A stretch of DNA of 64,000 nucleotides. It comes from Progne subis subis. Its lineage: Eukaryota; Chordata; Aves; Passeriformes; Hirundinidae. The translations under genes were made by a program, and so were the position numbers. The notes below the pieces were generated by a model. The model was not told where the DNA came from and searched no databases. It was given only the letters and a program-made list of their open reading frames with translations. This document shows, one piece after another, positions 61,501 through 64,000 of this stretch. The stretch is taken from NCBI GenBank assembly GCA_022316685.1, contig JAKJHU010000036.1:4289036-4353035 (forward strand). Direction: 5' to 3'. Every line of letters begins with the position of its first letter. The stretch's first letter is position 1.

Positions 61501-64000
61501 CAGAGGCTTTTCTTTCTGCCACGCGAAATTTAGACTTCGTGTCCTTGCTTTGTATGCTATCCTGCCATGGCTCATGCTGTCACAACCATTTCAATTTCTT
61601 TTTCTTTTCCTTTAGATCTTTCAATGTCAAGGAAAAAATACTATCAAAATCAACAATCAAAACTCCACTCTTTAGGGTAATTATTTGATCATCTATTCCC
61701 ATACCTAGCTTGAAAGAAAAATTCTTAATCAAACATTAAAAGTTTTACTCATAGAAACAAGAAAAATAGTACAACCTAAAGCATTAGCTATCTGAAAGCA
61801 GAGTTTCAGTCTCCTAGATAATATGTATTCTTAACATTCATTTGAATATACTAATACTCTCTTCAGAAAGTATCATCAGTCAAGCAAAATGTGTTTATAA
61901 GGAAGAGTCACTATGCTTTTTCATGGTGATCTTCATTTTCAAATCCTACTTGGTATTTCTGTGCAAAGGCTTTAGTGGGTGCAAACAGCTGTCTAATATA
62001 ACTCCCCAGAAAGCCCCATAATATATTTTAAAAAGTAAAAAAAGCCCATCATTCTGAATAGCAATGGATATTCTATTCTTTACTCACTCCATCTGGCTGA
62101 ATTCTACAATAAATTCTACACACAGAATACCATTCAGTTTAAAAACTGGTGTACTGCATATAATTTATTGTGCTATACCTTTCCTCATAATCCAAAAAGA
62201 AAAGGCTTTCCAAATTATAAAGACTCCTGAATTCAGTCAGACTACTCATACATGCATCTTTCCATGCAGAGGCCATGCAGGGAACACTCATGGTCCAGTT
62301 TTCCTCTCTTTCTGCAGTGTCTCTGGTTAATCTCATCTGCAAATATAGAATCAACAATCATTTCTGTGAGTCATCAGTTACATCCAGACTTGACTCCTTG
62401 CCAAGAGCATGTCTTAACTTTCCAGTATCTCGTACCTAATCTATGTTTGAATTGTTTTAAATATTTCTTTCAACATTTTTAACTTGAGGAACTTCATCTT
62501 TTTGTCACTGTAAAAGTCACTGATTCTGTTGAATCAGCAAGAACTGGAATTATCTTGAAGTGAGTCTCTCAGACACAATCCACATCCAGACCATTGACGA
62601 AGTGTTTTTCATCTCTTTACACAGCTTCTACTTTGATCCAGGCTATTTTCACAAGTACTCCCTCATCCTGCTCTCACCTATCCATTAGGATTGTCACAGA
62701 TTAAAACTCTAGTCATCATTTATCTTCTCCTTTGAAGGTTCTCATACACACACACTTAAATACCACGACATCTAAGTGTAAAACTCAGTGCACAGCTTGG
62801 CATTGCGAGGCTTACACAAGGCCATTCCATTTATTTCATACAAAATCCACTGCCTTCAATCCAATTTTTGTCTAGCTTTATGAACACAAAATCTGCACAA
62901 TAGGTGTAGCATCATTTTGTGTACTGTTTATTTTTTAATTAGCCAATCATGTCTGGTTGTTCTGCAGGTATCCATCTCCTGTCTTAATTCTTACATTTTA
63001 GTTATAATAACCCTTGGATTAAATAAATGGTCCAGCCTGTCTTTGTACATTGCCTAATGCAAAGGAAACATAATACATCTCAACTTGCAAAAATCCCTGG
63101 GCTAATACAGAGTTTTGTTCTCACATCATTCAACAACAAAACTAATAGCTGAATTTGGCTCTATGTTTCCCCTCACTGTTACTTCAGTTTTGAACATAAG
63201 ATCTTGTGTATCTATCAATAGATTAAAACCTCAAAAGAAAAAGCTGTCTCATTTAATGAGCAGATTATTTTTCAATTTCTTAAGTAAATACTAGAAATGG
63301 ATTTGACTTACTGCTACAACTGTTTAAAATTCTATCTGCCTTTTAGTGGTGAGGTTTCTGTTTATACCAGGTTGGTGTTAGTGTTGAATGAAGATTTTTT
63401 TTTCTGTAGGAGGAATAAACTAGTTTCTTTTCAGGCCTTATCTCCCAAGGCAACCGAAAGCCAATCTGTTCTTGACATCAGCTGACAAATAGTACTTGCT
63501 TTCACAGAACATAGTATTTTTTAGACACACATGCTTTCATAGTTTTGGCAGGGTATAGCTATTGTTATTTATACTCTAAAAGATGTTCTGCAGATGGTCA
63601 AGTGTTTGCACAAGCTGATGGACTGCTACTTCTTTTCTGCCAAAGGCTGCACTTCTAGCTTTATTTCTGTCACATGATAACCAGAATAACAGCTTTCTCT
63701 GTAGCTGTAACTATTAATCATGTTCATCAGGCCCACACAGACAGCAGTATCAGTTATCTCTATTTTCTTAGACTACAATAAGTATTTTATTAAGGTCATA
63801 GAAATGCATATTTTATACCAGGAAACTGGTGTTTCAATAAAGCTCTCAAAAACCCTGGTACAGTTTAAAGACATGGTATGTACAATCTCCTAATGGATAT
63901 TTATCTGAGGTGGAGATTTGATCTGTGTTCAAAATACACCTACCTTGCTCAGTCAGACCTCACTAAGACCAGTTCAAAATATAATTAGAAAAGTAGGAAA
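55559..64000 (-). other. COL19A1 intron 5' of first exon seen
   Basis: AT-rich sequence with a 21-bp tandem duplication at 56386 and a 128-codon minus-strand open frame at 57600-57986 without other coding signs. No collagen exon, CR1 or promoter was recognised. Confidence 0.65.
56386..56427. repeat. Tandem duplication, 2 x 21 bp
   Basis: The unit aaatgaagtttgtcaaatca is repeated with a 21-bp period at 56386 and 56407, within the 5' intron. It looks like a simple local slippage duplication. Confidence 0.85.

Larger units (their letters stand above)
1..64000 (-). other. COL19A1: COL19A1 gene body (partial): collagen alpha-1(XIX) chain
   Basis: Twelve minus-strand exons between 55558 and 3506 join in frame into a mostly Gly-X-Y chain of 196 residues. 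Type XIX collagen is a secreted homotrimeric FACIT-like collagen of basement-membrane zones, linked to muscle differentiation, oesophageal sphincter function and synapse organisation. The gene call rests on the order of signature peptides (GDVGPPGPAAL, GKEGQRGRRGK, GPPGPPGPSG then a non-helical break, GEP plus a glycine-less triplet, GDPGPPGLIG), compared with the human chain as I remember it, not by alignment. Every exon starts and ends on a codon boundary, so skipping any one keeps the frame. Neither gene end is present: no signal peptide, no thrombospondin-like N-terminal domain and no stop codon. Another FACIT collagen such as COL21A1, COL22A1 or COL9A1 is the main alternative. Confidence 0.85.

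Overview
This is vertebrate nuclear DNA, most likely from a bird. It is AT-rich and has no bacterial-style gene packing. The recognisable interspersed repeats are CR1 LINE fragments (at least seven) and one solo LTR of an endogenous retrovirus; no Alu-, L1- or B-type mammalian repeats were seen. Long uninterrupted homopolymers, up to 45 T, suggest a long-read assembly. A passerine or other neoavian source is a guess.

One protein-coding gene is visible, and the window lies inside it. Twelve short exons on the minus strand (5' at 55558, 3' at 3506) each have AG/GT splice borders and phase 0 at both ends. They measure 36, 45, 48, 54 or 63 bp and encode Gly-X-Y collagen repeats, 196 codons in total. 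Read in order they match my recollection of the N-terminal half of the triple-helical region of the collagen alpha-1(XIX) chain (COL19A1). Diagnostic stretches are GDVGPPGPAAL, GPPGKEGQRGRRGK, a non-collagenous break after GPPGPSG, GEP followed by a glycine-less triplet, and GDPGPPGLIG. The N-terminal thrombospondin-like domain should lie beyond 64000 and the rest of the helix and C-terminus before position 1.

Layout by plus coordinate: 1-3505 intron with a 553-bp solo LTR (2117-2669, 5-bp target duplication); 3506-8514 a cluster of six exons, with a 1-kb CR1 in the first intron; 12817-12870 the exon that starts the non-collagenous break; 20648-20701 a proline-rich exon; 34257-34304 an atypical 48-bp exon; 46912-47702 two exons; 55505-55558 one exon; 55559-64000 intron. 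The three largest introns (12.6, 13.6 and about 7.8 kb) hold CR1 copies, simple repeats, three A/C-rich tracts and two CpG-denser islands of unknown role.

I found no second gene, tRNA, rRNA, CRISPR array or new multi-gene system. The best leads are details of the collagen chain: an N-glycosylation sequon formed across a splice junction, a 48-bp exon with a possible alternative acceptor that would restore a perfect helix, and a glycine-less triplet. The dated solo LTR and the two CpG islands are also worth a look. All splice calls were made by eye.
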